The notes under the pieces: generated by a model
The model's input: the letters and a program-made list of their open reading frames with translations, nothing else
The model's database searches: none
What the model was told of the DNA's origin: nothing
Program-made: the position numbers and the translations under genes
Assembly: GCA_025353105.1 (NCBI GenBank)
Contig: JANXRG010000115.1
Location: 1 to 47,446 of the forward strand
Source: Verrucomicrobiota bacterium
Lineage (GTDB): Bacteria; Verrucomicrobiota; Verrucomicrobiia; Chthoniobacterales; SZAS-18
Direction of reading: 5' to 3'
Length of the DNA stretch: 47,446 nucleotides
Part shown: positions 33,025 through 41,977 of the stretch, piece by piece
How the letters are laid out: the number at the start of each line of letters is the position of its first letter
How positions within the stretch are numbered: the first letter of the stretch is position 1

Positions 33025-34155
33025 ATGCCCTCTGCCGCCAAAGCTCGCTTCACCCCATCGGTCGAACACGATGACCCCCTCAACGCCCGCATTCTCGCGG
33101 TCTCGGAGGACCGGATCGCCGGGTTCGTTAGGGAGCCGTTCCGGCAGATTGCCGCGCAAAGCGGGGTCGACCTGCCGATCGTACTCGAACGCATCCGCGC
33201 GATGGTCGAGGCCGGGACGATTCGACGCGTGCGGCAGACGCTCCTCGCCACGAACCTCGCCACCGGTGCCCTCGTCGCGTGGAAGGTGCCGCCCGATCGG
33301 CTGGAGGCGGCGTTCGATTTCATGGTGCAAAAGGATCCGTTCAGCGGGCATGTCGTACTCCGGTCCACGGACGCAGACATCGCCGGCGCGACCTACCGGT
33401 TGTGGACTACGCTCAAGGTGCCGATGGGCACCACCACGCTGGAAGATCATTGTGAGCTGCTCTCAAAAAAGGTCGGCGCGGAACGCTTTCGCCTCATGCC
33501 AGCGAAGGGGATTTTCGCGCTGGGCGTGGGCCATGTGCGGCGGAAATCTCTGGAGCCCGGCGCGCGGGCGGAAGAACCAGCGCGCATGATTCCGGTCAAG
33601 ACCGTCGAGCTCGACGAGCACGCATGGCGCATCCTCGTGGCGCTCAAACGCGAATTTGCGCCGGAGGAAATCGTCGATTCGCCGTGGGCTGCGCGGGCCG
33701 GGGAAGCGGGGGTGAACTACGAGGCGTTTTGTGAGACGGCAGAAGATTTGAACAGTCGCGGCATCATCGGGCGATTCTCAACTTTCCTCGAGCACGTGAA
33801 GCCGTCGCAGAGCGGCGTGCGCGTCACGCGGTTCAACGGCCTGTTCCACTGGGCCGTGCCCGCGGGCCGCGAGCTGGAAGCGGGCGGCGAGGTGGGCCGA
33901 CACGAGATTCTCACGCATTGCTACTGGCGCGAGGGCGGTCCGGAATTTGGCAACGTGAACATCATGGCCGTGGCGCACGGCACGGAGAAACCGCGCCTGC
34001 TCGAGCACAAGGCGGCGATCGATGACCACCTCAGCGCGGTGGGAATTCCGGTCCGCTACACGAACGTGTTCTGGGGCGGCCGCAGCGAGATCAAGCCCTC
34101 GGAAATTTCGCCGTTCGCATATCGGGAATGGCGCGAAAAGGCGGCGTCACTGTAA
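33025..34155 (+). CDS. Two-repeat AsnC/Lrp-like protein related to siroheme decarboxylase (AhbA/AhbB)
   Basis: This 376-aa protein appears to be a tandem fusion of two AsnC/Lrp-like units. Unit 1 has a winged helix (PFRQIAAQSGVDLPIVLERIRAMVEAGTIRRVR, residues 38-70) followed by ALVAWKVPP. Unit 2 has a second winged helix (about 195-255), then GLFHWAVP at 272-279, THCYWREGG around 297-305 and VNIMAVAHG around 311-319. HCY..R and MxxHG pieces are typical of AhbA/AhbB siroheme decarboxylases, including the heme d1 NirD/L/G/H proteins, which normally act as a heterodimer. A siroheme-decarboxylase or heme-sensing regulatory role is therefore suggested, but no other heme genes are here. A repeat arm abuts its start. 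Confidence 0.65.
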   Translation: MPSAAKARFTPSVEHDDPLNARILAVSEDRIAGFVREPFRQIAAQSGVDLPIVLERIRAMVEAGTIRRVRQTLLATNLATGALVAWKVPPDRLEAAFDFMVQKDPFSGHVVLRSTDADIAGATYRLWTTLKVPMGTTTLEDHCELLSKKVGAERFRLMPAKGIFALGVGHVRRKSLEPGARAEEPARMIPVKTVELDEHAWRILVALKREFAPEEIVDSPWAARAGEAGVNYEAFCETAEDLNSRGIIGRFSTFLEHVKPSQSGVRVTRFNGLFHWAVPAGRELEAGGEVGRHEILTHCYWREGGPEFGNVNIMAVAHGTEKPRLLEHKAAIDDHLSAVGIPVRYTNVFWGGRSEIKPSEISPFAYREWREKAASL

Positions 34156-34863
34156 TTACGATTCCTTCGGCGTCTCGATCATCATCCGCGTCCGCGAGAG
34201 CAGTTTCCCGGTCCCTGGGTCGAAGGTCTCAATGCGAAGGGTGCGCAGGACCCACAGGCCGTTGACGACCTGCGCGGAAACCACTTCGAAACGCTTCGCC
34301 AGTTTTCCCGCGACGTCGAAACCCTCTGCCCGCACGAGGGCCCCGTTTTGTTTGCCGACCCAAAGGATGACTTCGCGATACGCCGAGCGACCGCCCGGCG
34401 GCGCCTGCAGCCGGATGCGCCAGACGTCCATGGTTTTCATCCGTTCCTCGCCCTCGATTGCTCCGCGCGACCAGTAGATGAATTTCAGCGCGAGGTCCTC
34501 ATAGGTGAGATCGGTGCCGAGGATCTTCTTCGCGAAGTTCGCCGGGGTCAGCCGGCCGGCCCCGGTCCCGCCGGTCTGCATCAACTCCGAGTCCGTCTCG
34601 CCCAGCTTGATTTGCAAGGTGACGGGCTCCGGGTCGCTGAATTGGTAACGCACCGTGCCGCCCTCGGCGACCAGCCGGAACGACGCTTCCGTCGGTTTTT
34701 TGAGGGCATCCACCGGCTGGGTCTCAAGCGAACCCTTGAGGTCGATTTTCTGGCTCGCTTGGGCACGCCGAATTGACTGCATGACTTCGGCGGCGGGCGG
34801 ATACTCGGCGTGCGCGGATTGCAGGATCGCCACCGCGAAGAAAATTTGGGCGATGCGCTTCAT
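34156..34863 (-). CDS. LolA-like outer-membrane lipoprotein-sorting protein
   Basis: This is a 235-aa exported protein with a signal peptide (MKRIAQIFFAVAILQSAHA). The mature part has the half-barrel pattern of LolA/LolB-fold proteins: FRLVAEGGTVRYQFSDPEPVTLQIKLG, then LTYEDLALKFIYWS, WRIRLQAPPGGR and a C-terminal VVNGLWVLRTLRIETFDP. LTYEDLALKFIYW is typical of the outer membrane lipoprotein-sorting family often found in Verrucomicrobia and Planctomycetes. It probably carries a lipid or lipoprotein through the periplasm. It diverges from the PAP2 gene with only 23 bases between the starts. Confidence 0.8.
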   Translation of the reverse strand: MKRIAQIFFAVAILQSAHAEYPPAAEVMQSIRRAQASQKIDLKGSLETQPVDALKKPTEASFRLVAEGGTVRYQFSDPEPVTLQIKLGETDSELMQTGGTGAGRLTPANFAKKILGTDLTYEDLALKFIYWSRGAIEGEERMKTMDVWRIRLQAPPGGRSAYREVILWVGKQNGALVRAEGFDVAGKLAKRFEVVSAQVVNGLWVLRTLRIETFDPGTGKLLSRTRMMIETPKES

Positions 34864-34886
34864 CTTCGATTAAGAATACACCGGTA

Positions 34887-35558
34887 ATGGACGATCGAAT
34901 CCTGTTTCTCATCAATCGGGAATGGACGCACCCGGTGCTCGACTGGGTGATGGCCATCGCGTCCAGCTACGATTTTTGGCTCCCGTTCTTCTACCTAACG
35001 GCCGCGCTGATGCTCTGGCGCGGCGGATTTCGCGCCCGGATGTGCGTGTTGTCGGTGGGAATCGTCCTGCTCGCCTTGAACCAAGCGGCCGGCGTGGCGA
35101 AAAAGCATTTCGACCGACCGCGTCCCAGCCAGCATTTGCCCAACGTGCGGCAGATCGATCTCGACCCGCAGACGAGTCCCCGGGTTCTCGCGCTCGGTCA
35201 ACCGCTCACGGAGAAGATCGGTGAAGAGCCCGCGACGATCAAGGCCGGCAAGGGCCGGTCGTTTCCGTCCGGCCACGTTACGAACCTGTTCGGATTGGCG
35301 ACCGTGCTCGCGGTTTTCTTCCGCCGCTGGGGCTGGCTGGCCTATTTCGCCGCTGGGCTGGTCGGCTATTCCCGCGTGTACACGGGCGCACATCATCCCA
35401 GCGACGTTATCGTCACCGCGATTTTCTCCGTGGCCATCACGCTTCTCGTTCTCGCCCTGCTGGGATGGCTTTGGCATTGCTTCGGTGGCCGCGTCGCCCC
35501 GGGCATCCATGCGCGGCATTCGCAGCTGTTTGGTGAACCCAAGCCGGCGGCCGCCTGA
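34887..35558 (+). CDS. PAP2-family phosphatase (lipid phosphatase type)
   Basis: This 223-aa membrane protein has the three PAP2 motifs: KX6RP in AKKHFDRPRP, PSGH in SFPSGHVTN, and SRX5HX3D in YSRVYTGAHHPSDV. Hydrophobic helices surround them (FFYLTAALMLWRGG, ALAVFFRRWGWLAYFAAGLV, VAITLLVLALLGWLWHC). It would remove phosphate from a lipid diphosphate on the periplasmic face; undecaprenyl diphosphate and lipid A phosphate (LpxE/LpxF-like) are both possible. A GT39 gene follows after 18 bases and a GT2 gene after that. The starts of this gene and the divergent LolA-like gene are only 23 bases apart, so promoters must overlap coding sequence. Confidence 0.88.
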   Translation: MDDRILFLINREWTHPVLDWVMAIASSYDFWLPFFYLTAALMLWRGGFRARMCVLSVGIVLLALNQAAGVAKKHFDRPRPSQHLPNVRQIDLDPQTSPRVLALGQPLTEKIGEEPATIKAGKGRSFPSGHVTNLFGLATVLAVFFRRWGWLAYFAAGLVGYSRVYTGAHHPSDVIVTAIFSVAITLLVLALLGWLWHCFGGRVAPGIHARHSQLFGEPKPAAA

Positions 35559-35576
35559 TCGCATTCGCTCTGATTC

Positions 35577-37196
35577 ATGCGCGTCTTCCTCGTCCTGTTT
35601 CTCGTCGCCGTCGCGGTGATTCGTCTGACGATCATCAGCTACGACGAGCTGCTCGCGGACGAGGCCTACTATCACATGTGGAGTGAGCGCCTCGACTGGG
35701 GCTACTACTCCAAGGGCCCGGGCGTGGCCGCCGCGATTCGCGCGAGCACCGCCCTCTTTGGCGACACCGAATTCGGGGTGCGTTTCTGGAGTCCGATTCT
35801 CGGGTTGGGCACGGCGCTGCTCCTGACTTCCCTGGCGCGCCGGCTTTATGGCGGGGCGGCGGCGGTGTGGACCGCGATCCTGATCTCGTTGATTCCGATC
35901 TTCAACGTCGGCGGCGTGTTGATGACGATCGATCCGCTCTCCATTTTCTTCTGGGTGGTCGCGATGTACGGCGTCTGGCTTGCCTTGGAACGCAGCCCGC
36001 ATGGGATCTGGTTTTGGGTGCTCGCGGGTTTCTCGATTGCGCTGGGGTTCCTGTGCAAATACACGAACGCGCTGCAACTCGCGTCGGTTACGCTTGCCCT
36101 CGGGTGGGTGCCCCGCTGGCGAGTCGAGCTGAGGCGCGGTGGATTCTGGACGATGTGCGCGGTCGCCTGCCTCGGCGCGCTGCCGCCGATCATCTGGAAC
36201 GCCAACCACGCGTGGATCACCGCGACCCACCTGTTCGAGCGCGGTGGCTTTGGCGGGGGCGGTTTCAAGTGGACCGCCTTCCCGGAATTTATTGGCCTGC
36301 AGGCCGTGGTTTATTCGCCGCTGATTTTTGTCGGACTGCTCATCTCGTTGGGTCGCGGGTGGAAGGAGGCGCGCAGTCACAAGCCGGGTCGCGCCGAACG
36401 GGCACGCTTCCTCCTCGCATTCACGCTGCCGGTTCTCGGGTTCTACGCGGTGCTGGCCCTGCGCCGGCCGGGTGAGCCGAACTGGACCGCGCTGGCCTAT
36501 CCCAGCCTGTGCGTCCTCGCCGCGATGCTCTGGCATGAACGCGCGAGTGTCAGCCAGGGCGCGGGCGCCTTCGCGATCGCCGCTCTCGCGCTCGGCCTGG
36601 TGATGTCCGTCGCCATTCTCGATACCGACGTCGTTCGCCAAATGGGATTCACGTGGCCCTACAAGACGGATACGAGCAGCCGGATCCGCGGCTGGCACGC
36701 AACCGCCGAAGCGGTGGGCGCGGTGCGCAAGCAGGTCGAGAAGGAACTCGGGCAGAAGGTTTTTCTGATCGCCGACAAGTATCAACTGGCCGCAGAGTTG
36801 AATTTTTACCTCGTGGACAAACGCATCGAACAGCCGGGGCATCCGCCGGTGTACATGCCCGAATCGCAGGAGATCCAGAATCAATTCTCGTTCTGGGGTC
36901 GGTACGACGAATTCACCGAGCCGCCCGTACCCGTGCCGGCCCCGGGAGCAAAACCCAACGCGGCGTCCGCGCCGCCCGCCAATGAAATGCCAGAGGCGCT
37001 CGGTGAAAACCGCTTCATCGGCCGCAGCGCGTTGTTCGTCACAGACAGTCCCAACCTGGCGGCGCCCCCATCGACCCTTGAACAGGGCTTCGAGGAATGG
37101 AAGTGCGTGGCGCGGTACGAGATCAAGCGCCGCGGCCTGCCCGTGCGCACGCTGACGTTCTTCTTGCTTTCCCGTTACCAAGGCATGTCGCTTTAG
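35577..37196 (+). CDS. ArnT-like glycosyltransferase family 39 membrane protein
   Basis: This 539-aa protein has about a dozen membrane helices and the GT39/GT83 catalytic loop LLADEAYYHMWSERLDWGYYSKGPGVA after helix 1 (with D-E and the PP-type loop), as in dolichyl/polyprenyl-phosphate mannosyltransferases and ArnT. It should move a sugar from an undecaprenyl-phosphate carrier to lipid A, a protein or another glycan on the periplasmic side. It lies 18 bases after the PAP2 gene and 21 bases before a GT2 gene, so the three probably act together. The C-terminal 140 residues are soluble, with a Pro/Ala-rich linker around 455-475. Confidence 0.85.
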   Translation: MRVFLVLFLVAVAVIRLTIISYDELLADEAYYHMWSERLDWGYYSKGPGVAAAIRASTALFGDTEFGVRFWSPILGLGTALLLTSLARRLYGGAAAVWTAILISLIPIFNVGGVLMTIDPLSIFFWVVAMYGVWLALERSPHGIWFWVLAGFSIALGFLCKYTNALQLASVTLALGWVPRWRVELRRGGFWTMCAVACLGALPPIIWNANHAWITATHLFERGGFGGGGFKWTAFPEFIGLQAVVYSPLIFVGLLISLGRGWKEARSHKPGRAERARFLLAFTLPVLGFYAVLALRRPGEPNWTALAYPSLCVLAAMLWHERASVSQGAGAFAIAALALGLVMSVAILDTDVVRQMGFTWPYKTDTSSRIRGWHATAEAVGAVRKQVEKELGQKVFLIADKYQLAAELNFYLVDKRIEQPGHPPVYMPESQEIQNQFSFWGRYDEFTEPPVPVPAPGAKPNAASAPPANEMPEALGENRFIGRSALFVTDSPNLAAPPSTLEQGFEEWKCVARYEIKRRGLPVRTLTFFLLSRYQGMSL

Positions 37197-37217
37197 GCGC
37201 CCGCCGGGCGCGTCCGC

Positions 37218-37922
37218 ATGACTCCCGCGATCTCCATCGTCGTTCCGCTGTACAACGAGGAGGAAAACGTGACCATTCTGCAGCAGGAGATTGCCGCGGC
37301 GCTCGCCGGGCGTGATTACGAACTCATCCTCGTGGACGATGGCTCCACCGATTCCACGCGGAACCGCATTCGCCGCGATGAGCGCACGCGCGTCATCGAG
37401 TTCGCACGAAACACCGGCCAAAGCGCTGCGCTCTATGCGGGGATGAAGTCGGCGCGCGGCGCGTACGTCGGCCTGCTCGATGGCGATTTGCAAAACGATC
37501 CCGTGGATCTCGTCCGGTTGCTGGATGAACTCGGGCGATCCGGTGTCGATCTCGGGTGTGGCTATCGGATCCACCGCCAGGATCGCTGGTCGAAGCGCGT
37601 CACCGCCAGGATTGCCAATGCGGTGCGCCGCTGGTTTGTGGGCGACGGCGTGCGGGACTCGGGTTGCACGCTCAAAATCATGCGTCGCGAATGTGTCGCC
37701 GCGCTCATCCCGTTCAAGGGAATGCACCGGTTCATTCCCGCGTTGGTGAAGGGCGCCGGATTCACGCTGGTCGAGCTGCCGGTGAACCATCGCGCGCGGC
37801 GCTTCGGCGTGAGTAAATACGGCCTCGCCAACCGCGCGTTCCGCGCCACGGCCGACATGTTCGGCATCTGCTGGTTTCTCGCGCGGCGGTTCGAACACCA
37901 GAAATCTGAAAACACGAATTAG
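37218..37922 (+). CDS. Glycosyltransferase family 2 (DPM1/ArnC type)
   Basis: This 234-aa GT-A enzyme has IVVPLYNEEENV at the N-terminus, the nucleotide/metal region LVDDGSTDSTRN, and GLLDGDLQNDPVDL (the DxD-like acidic site). RFIPALVKGAGFTLVELPVNHR is typical of polyprenyl-phosphate glycosyltransferases. It lacks the two C-terminal membrane helices of ArnC, so it resembles the soluble DPM1 type. It likely charges undecaprenyl phosphate with the sugar used by the GT39 transferase. The last codons (KSENTN and the stop) fall inside an ATTCGTG-family repeat, so the 3' end may be recent. Confidence 0.88.
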   Translation: MTPAISIVVPLYNEEENVTILQQEIAAALAGRDYELILVDDGSTDSTRNRIRRDERTRVIEFARNTGQSAALYAGMKSARGAYVGLLDGDLQNDPVDLVRLLDELGRSGVDLGCGYRIHRQDRWSKRVTARIANAVRRWFVGDGVRDSGCTLKIMRRECVAALIPFKGMHRFIPALVKGAGFTLVELPVNHRARRFGVSKYGLANRAFRATADMFGICWFLARRFEHQKSENTN

Positions 37923-38012
37923 ACACGAATGAACCCGAAGATCGGAAGTCGTGGAACAATCGACCGGGTCACCCTGAAGAATTCGTGTCTCCTCATGTGA
38001 AATTCGTGGTTC
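37909..38012. repeat. Paired ATTCGTG repeat (family B)
   Basis: The left arm (37909-37932) holds AACACGAATTAGACACGAAT. The right arm (37979-38012) holds GAATTCGTGTCT followed by GTGAAATTCGTGGTT. The arms are inverted, about 46 bases apart. The left arm overlaps the end of the GT2 gene (stop at 37920-37922). The right arm ends 11 bases before the start of the next gene. Sequences like ATTCGTGTC...ATTCGTGGTT are familiar from Verrucomicrobia genomes. Confidence 0.7.
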
Positions 38013-38023
38013 CTTCTCTTCCT

Positions 38024-38887
38024 ATGAGAGCCCTGCTGCGAATTATCGGATTGTTTGGCCTGGTCGCGACGACGGCGCGGGCGGAGTTTTCGCTGGCGTT
38101 CCTGAACGACGCATACTGGTTCGACGGGAAGGCAGAATTCGACGTCTATGAGGGGACCGTCGCGCGCTACGGCGCGCCGCAACCCGCGGAGGTCATTCAC
38201 ATTTACGTGCGCGAGGACTTCTCGCCGGACGCCATGGTGAAAGCGGACCAATGGGACCGCCCGGGCACGTACCCGGTGCTGAAGCTCAATCAAATTCTGC
38301 GCGTCCGCACGGGGGTCTACGTCTACCAGCAGATGCACAGTTCATTCTGGACACCGGTCAACGCGCGGCTGATCAAATGGTCGCTGACGAGCAATGATTC
38401 GTGCGGCAATACCTTCAAGGTGGCGACGCGTCCGAGGGAGCTCGGCGACGCGTGGACGTACCGGTTTGACACGTATTGGGAGGGGCAGGTCAGCGGCGCG
38501 GTCGAGGTGCCCAGCCCAACCGGCGGAATTCTTTACGATGAACTCCCCGCGCGGGTGCGCAGCATCGATTTCACCAAGCCGACGGACTCGTTCACGGTTT
38601 CGCTCGCGCCCACCGCGATCACGTCGAAGCGTGGGGACTTTCCGTTCGCGCCCGCGAAGATTTCATATCGCAAGGACGGCGCGACGATTGTCGTCGATGT
38701 CGATCATGCCAAGGGCCGCGACATCTTCCTGCTTGATGGGACGTTCCCGCACCGGCTGCGCGAGTGGCGTGCGCATGACGGCGGTGTGCTGCGGTTGAAG
38801 CACAGCCTCAAGTTGCCGTACTGGGAGTACAATCACCCCGGCGATTTGGAACGCGCGCTTGGGGATCCGGCTTTGAACTTGCCGTGA
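38024..38887 (+). CDS. Secreted protein of unknown function
   Basis: This 287-aa exported protein has a signal peptide ([20 protein letters not shown], cleaved after ARA). I do not recognise a domain. The mature part is mixed beta-rich and aromatic, with segments such as [46 protein letters not shown] and [22 protein letters not shown]. It has no lipobox, coiled coil or second membrane segment. The ATG at 38024 was chosen because it gives the signal peptide; an upstream GTG frame is not plausible. It precedes purE by 19 bases, but function linkage to purines is not supported. A repeat arm lies just before it. Confidence 0.75.
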   Translation: MRALLRIIGLFGLVATTARAEFSLAFLNDAYWFDGKAEFDVYEGTVARYGAPQPAEVIHIYVREDFSPDAMVKADQWDRPGTYPVLKLNQILRVRTGVYVYQQMHSSFWTPVNARLIKWSLTSNDSCGNTFKVATRPRELGDAWTYRFDTYWEGQVSGAVEVPSPTGGILYDELPARVRSIDFTKPTDSFTVSLAPTAITSKRGDFPFAPAKISYRKDGATIVVDVDHAKGRDIFLLDGTFPHRLREWRAHDGGVLRLKHSLKLPYWEYNHPGDLERALGDPALNLP

Positions 38888-38906
38888 GTTGCAGAAGCTC
38901 CCGCTG

Positions 38907-39386
38907 ATGCACACGACGCCAAAACCTGTCGTTGGCCTGATCATGGGCAGCGCGTCGGATTGGCCGACCCTTGAGCCGGCCGCACAAATCCTGCAGGAAT
39001 TCGGCGTGCCGTTTGAGCACCGGATCGTGAGTGCGCACCGGACGCCGAAACTGCTGTACGACTACGCCACGTCGGCCCGGAAACGGGGATTGAAGTGCAT
39101 CATCGCGGCGGCTGGTGGGGCGGCCCATCTGCCGGGCATGACCGCTGCGCTCACGCCGCTGCCGGTGCTCGGCGTCCCCGTTCGCTCGAAATCGCTCGAT
39201 GGACTGGACTCCCTGCTCTCGATTGCGCAGATGCCGGCGGGGGTGCCGGTGGCGACATTTCGCATCGGCGCGGAAGGCGCGGTGGACGCCGCGCGTTGCG
39301 CCATCCGGCTTCTCGCGCTCGACGACGCCAAACTGCGCACCCGCTGCGTGGCGGCAGCACGGCGAAAGGAGCGGTCGCGCGTGTGA
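38907..39386 (+). CDS. purE: N5-carboxyaminoimidazole ribonucleotide mutase
   Basis: This 159-aa class I PurE has [12 protein letters not shown] (the conserved GSxSDxP phosphate-binding loop) and SAHRTPK with the catalytic histidine. It rearranges N5-CAIR to CAIR in purine synthesis. [12 protein letters not shown] and [22 protein letters not shown] are further signatures. The ATG at 38907 was preferred to a TTG 18 bases upstream. It is coupled to purK by a 4-base GTGA overlap, as in many bacteria. Confidence 0.95.
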   Translation: MHTTPKPVVGLIMGSASDWPTLEPAAQILQEFGVPFEHRIVSAHRTPKLLYDYATSARKRGLKCIIAAAGGAAHLPGMTAALTPLPVLGVPVRSKSLDGLDSLLSIAQMPAGVPVATFRIGAEGAVDAARCAIRLLALDDAKLRTRCVAAARRKERSRV

Positions 39387-40546
39387 TTCCACCCGGATCC
39401 ACGATTGGGCTTCTCGGCGGCGGACAGCTGGCCCGGATGACGGCGCTGGCCGCGCGACCGCTGGGTTACCATGTGCACCTGTTCGATCCCCATTCGGAAC
39501 CGCCGGCCGGCGCGGTGTGCGAGCGGGTGTTTCGTGCGCCGTTCGACGATGGGGCGGCGCTCGAGGAGTTCGCGCGTTCGGTGGATGTCGCGACGCTTGA
39601 GTTCGAGAACATCCCGGTCGAGGCGCTGGAGCGAATTGAACGCCACGTGCCGGTGCGGCCGCGCGGCGCGGTGCTGCACCTCACGCAGCATCGCGAGCGT
39701 GAGAAGATTTTCCTGCGCGACCACGGCTTTCCGTGCGCGCCCTTCCGCGTCGTGAAGTCGCCGGCGGAATTGACCGCCGCGCTGGCCGAGATTGGACCAC
39801 GCGGCATCTTGAAGACGGCGGAGTTTGGGTACGACGGAAAGGGACAGCGCAAGATCGAGTCGGGCGAGGATCCGATGGCCGCATGGCGTGACTGGAGCGG
39901 CGACGCCGATGATTTCAAGCCGCGGCGTGGGGTGCTGGAGGCGTGGATCGATTTCGAGTCGGAGTTGTCCGTCGTCTGCGCGCGGCGGCCGGGCGGCGAA
40001 ATCGTCACCTTTCCGGTTTCCGAGAATCAGCACGAGGATCACATTCTGGCGATTTCCATCGCGCCCGGACGCTTCGCGCCGGAAGTGCATCGCGAGGCGG
40101 AGAAGCTCGCCCGGGCGATTGCGGAGGTGTTGCAGGTCGAAGGATTGCTGGCCGTAGAGTTGTTCCTGACACGGACGGGAACGCTGCTCGTCAACGAGCT
40201 CGCGCCGCGACCGCACAATTCCGGTCATTACACGATCGACGCGTGCGTTACGAGTCAGTTTGAGCAGCACGCGCGCGCCGTCTGCGATCTGCCGCTCGGA
40301 GCCACCCGGCAACATTCGCCGGCCGTCATGATCAATTTGCTCGGTGACTTGTGGCCGGAGCCGGAACGCGAGCCGGATTGGTCGCCGATTCTGCGCGCGC
40401 CGTCCGCCAAGCTTCATCTCTACGGCAAGCGCATTGCCAAGCCCGGAAGGAAAATGGGCCACGCCACATTTCTCGCGGAGACGGTCGAGACTGCGATGCG
40501 CCTGGCCACGACCACCCGCACCGCGCTATGCGCGCGAGCCAGTTAG
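39383..40546 (+). CDS. purK: N5-carboxyaminoimidazole ribonucleotide synthase
   Basis: This 387-aa ATP-grasp enzyme makes N5-CAIR from AIR, bicarbonate and [17 protein letters not shown] at the N-terminus, [23 protein letters not shown] (ATP-binding Lys/Gly region) and [29 protein letters not shown] are strong PurK signatures. The GTG at 39383 overlaps the purE stop. The frame is open upstream to 39095, but that part is a shadow of purE. Its stop overlaps the convergent hydrolase gene by four bases. Confidence 0.95.
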   Translation: MIPPGSTIGLLGGGQLARMTALAARPLGYHVHLFDPHSEPPAGAVCERVFRAPFDDGAALEEFARSVDVATLEFENIPVEALERIERHVPVRPRGAVLHLTQHREREKIFLRDHGFPCAPFRVVKSPAELTAALAEIGPRGILKTAEFGYDGKGQRKIESGEDPMAAWRDWSGDADDFKPRRGVLEAWIDFESELSVVCARRPGGEIVTFPVSENQHEDHILAISIAPGRFAPEVHREAEKLARAIAEVLQVEGLLAVELFLTRTGTLLVNELAPRPHNSGHYTIDACVTSQFEQHARAVCDLPLGATRQHSPAVMINLLGDLWPEPEREPDWSPILRAPSAKLHLYGKRIAKPGRKMGHATFLAETVETAMRLATTTRTALCARAS

Positions 40547-41187
40547 GGGTGTTCGCCAAAGCGGCCCTCGCGCAGGAAGCGGGCGGTCAAGGCGCTGGCT
40601 TGGCGCGAGAGCAGGAGTCCGGCGTGAAAGGTGGGGATGGCGATGTGCGCGCGGGCGCCAGGCAGCTCGGTTTCATTGAGCGCGACGACCCCGTCGTTTG
40701 GGCCGTTCAAGGTTCCGAGAATTCGTCCGATTCCATAGGGGCGGGTCCCGGCGATGATTCCGATTTCAGTGCGCGACTCCCAGCGGCAGTTCGTGCCGTG
40801 GTGGACGAGCGGCCCCATCGTCCGGCCGAGCGTCCATTGGGTGGCGGGCCGCGCTGCGAGCCACTGGGCCGTGCGGCCGGCGCGAAACGGCGTTCCGAGC
40901 GCAACGACGCGCCCGATCTGCGCGGGATCGATGAAGTGATGCACCGCACGCCAGGCGATCAATCCACCGAGGCTGTGCGCCACGATGTGGCAGCGCGGGA
41001 CGTCGAGACGCGCCAGCCACGCCGCCAGTTGACCGGCGCTGGAATCGAGATTCCCGCGCACCGAGGCGTAGCGAAAAATGCTGGGTGCGAAGCCCGCGAA
41101 ACGGAGTCGCGTGGCCAACGGGAGCAATTCCACGCCGGTCATCCAGATGCCGTGGACGAGAACGACGGGCTCGGCGGTTTTTCCCAT
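40543..41187 (-). CDS. Alpha/beta-hydrolase, lipase/esterase-like
   Basis: This 214-aa alpha/beta hydrolase has the nucleophile elbow AHSLGG, the oxyanion strand VVLVHGIWMTG, and a C-terminal catalytic histidine likely in IPTFHAGLLLS. PNDGVVALNETELPGA is the usual acid-containing loop of PGAP1/lipase-class-2-like members. It lacks a signal peptide, so it is likely cytoplasmic. The ATG at 41187 (MGKTAEPVVLVHG) was chosen; an upstream ATG at 41265 would overlap the DUF4112 gene by 20 bases. The substrate is unknown. Confidence 0.8.
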   Translation of the reverse strand: MGKTAEPVVLVHGIWMTGVELLPLATRLRFAGFAPSIFRYASVRGNLDSSAGQLAAWLARLDVPRCHIVAHSLGGLIAWRAVHHFIDPAQIGRVVALGTPFRAGRTAQWLAARPATQWTLGRTMGPLVHHGTNCRWESRTEIGIIAGTRPYGIGRILGTLNGPNDGVVALNETELPGARAHIAIPTFHAGLLLSRQASALTARFLREGRFGEHP

Positions 41188-41245
41188 GCGCGGAATGACG
41201 CGGATCCAGCCGTTCGAAGCAACGCCGGCAACGTGTAATTCCGGG

Positions 41246-41842
41246 TCAACCAAACAAATTCCCAAGCAGCCGGTAGACGATCGTGGCTGTGACGAAGAAG
41301 GCCGCCAGCGGGATCAGGATCGCCGCTGCGATCAGCGACCAGACGAAGATCTTGTCACCGAAAGTCGATGGCCGCGGCACGCTGGGATTGCCCGCATGCT
41401 TGACCAGCAGAGCGTGATTGCGCGCGAAGGATTTGAACCAAAAGGAAAACGCGTCGCCCACGACTGGAAGCAACGTAACGCCGGAATCAATCAGGATGTT
41501 GAGCGCCATGCGGGCGAGGACGATCTTCGGCACACCGCATTGCGCGCCGCGGAACATCGTGAACGCGCTGAGTGCTCCGGTGGCGCCTCCCCCGACGCCG
41601 GGGATCAGCCCGATGAGGGGGTCGAGACCGAAACGGCGCTTCGTCCCGGGCACGCGAAAGAAATCGTCCATGACCCACGCGAGGAGCGCGAGCCACTGGT
41701 CCATCGTTCGGTCGGGCGCGTTTGGAGCCGCTCCGGACTTGGTCTCGGGCGGGAGCACTTCGACTTCGATAGTCCGGGCGGTGGATTTCATGGTCAGGCG
41801 CACCGATTCAGACGATGGGACCGTCGAATCGTTCATTCGCAT
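41246..41842 (-). CDS. DUF4112-family membrane protein
   Basis: This protein of about 198 aa (start uncertain: ATG at 41842, 41836 or 41791) has FRVPGTKRRFGLDPLIGLIPGVGGGATG, then MALNILIDSGVTLLPVVGDAFSFWFKSFARNHALL, the DUF4112 signature, and a final helix VWSLIAAAILIPLAAFFVTATIVY. It is probably an inner-membrane protein; the function of the family is unknown. It lies upstream of the hydrolase gene on the same strand. The 228 bases up to rho contain hairpins and no gene. Confidence 0.78.
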   Translation of the reverse strand: MRMNDSTVPSSESVRLTMKSTARTIEVEVLPPETKSGAAPNAPDRTMDQWLALLAWVMDDFFRVPGTKRRFGLDPLIGLIPGVGGGATGALSAFTMFRGAQCGVPKIVLARMALNILIDSGVTLLPVVGDAFSFWFKSFARNHALLVKHAGNPSVPRPSTFGDKIFVWSLIAAAILIPLAAFFVTATIVYRLLGNLFG

Positions 41843-41977
41843 GACAGAATGTGATGGTGGAACGCGACCGGGCGCGTTGAGGATGGGTAGGAACGTTTCG
41901 CGGAAACGTCCCAAGCTCCGTGGAGGCGATCCGGTTTCGGAAATGAGTCTGGGCCGGGGAGGACATCTTGCGCGCGG

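Noticed and set aside
34995-37898. 967-aa minus-strand frame across the PAP2, GT39 and GT2 genes
   Set aside because: Very long but His/Arg/Gln-rich with no motif; the three plus-strand genes have complete catalytic motifs and sensible spacing.
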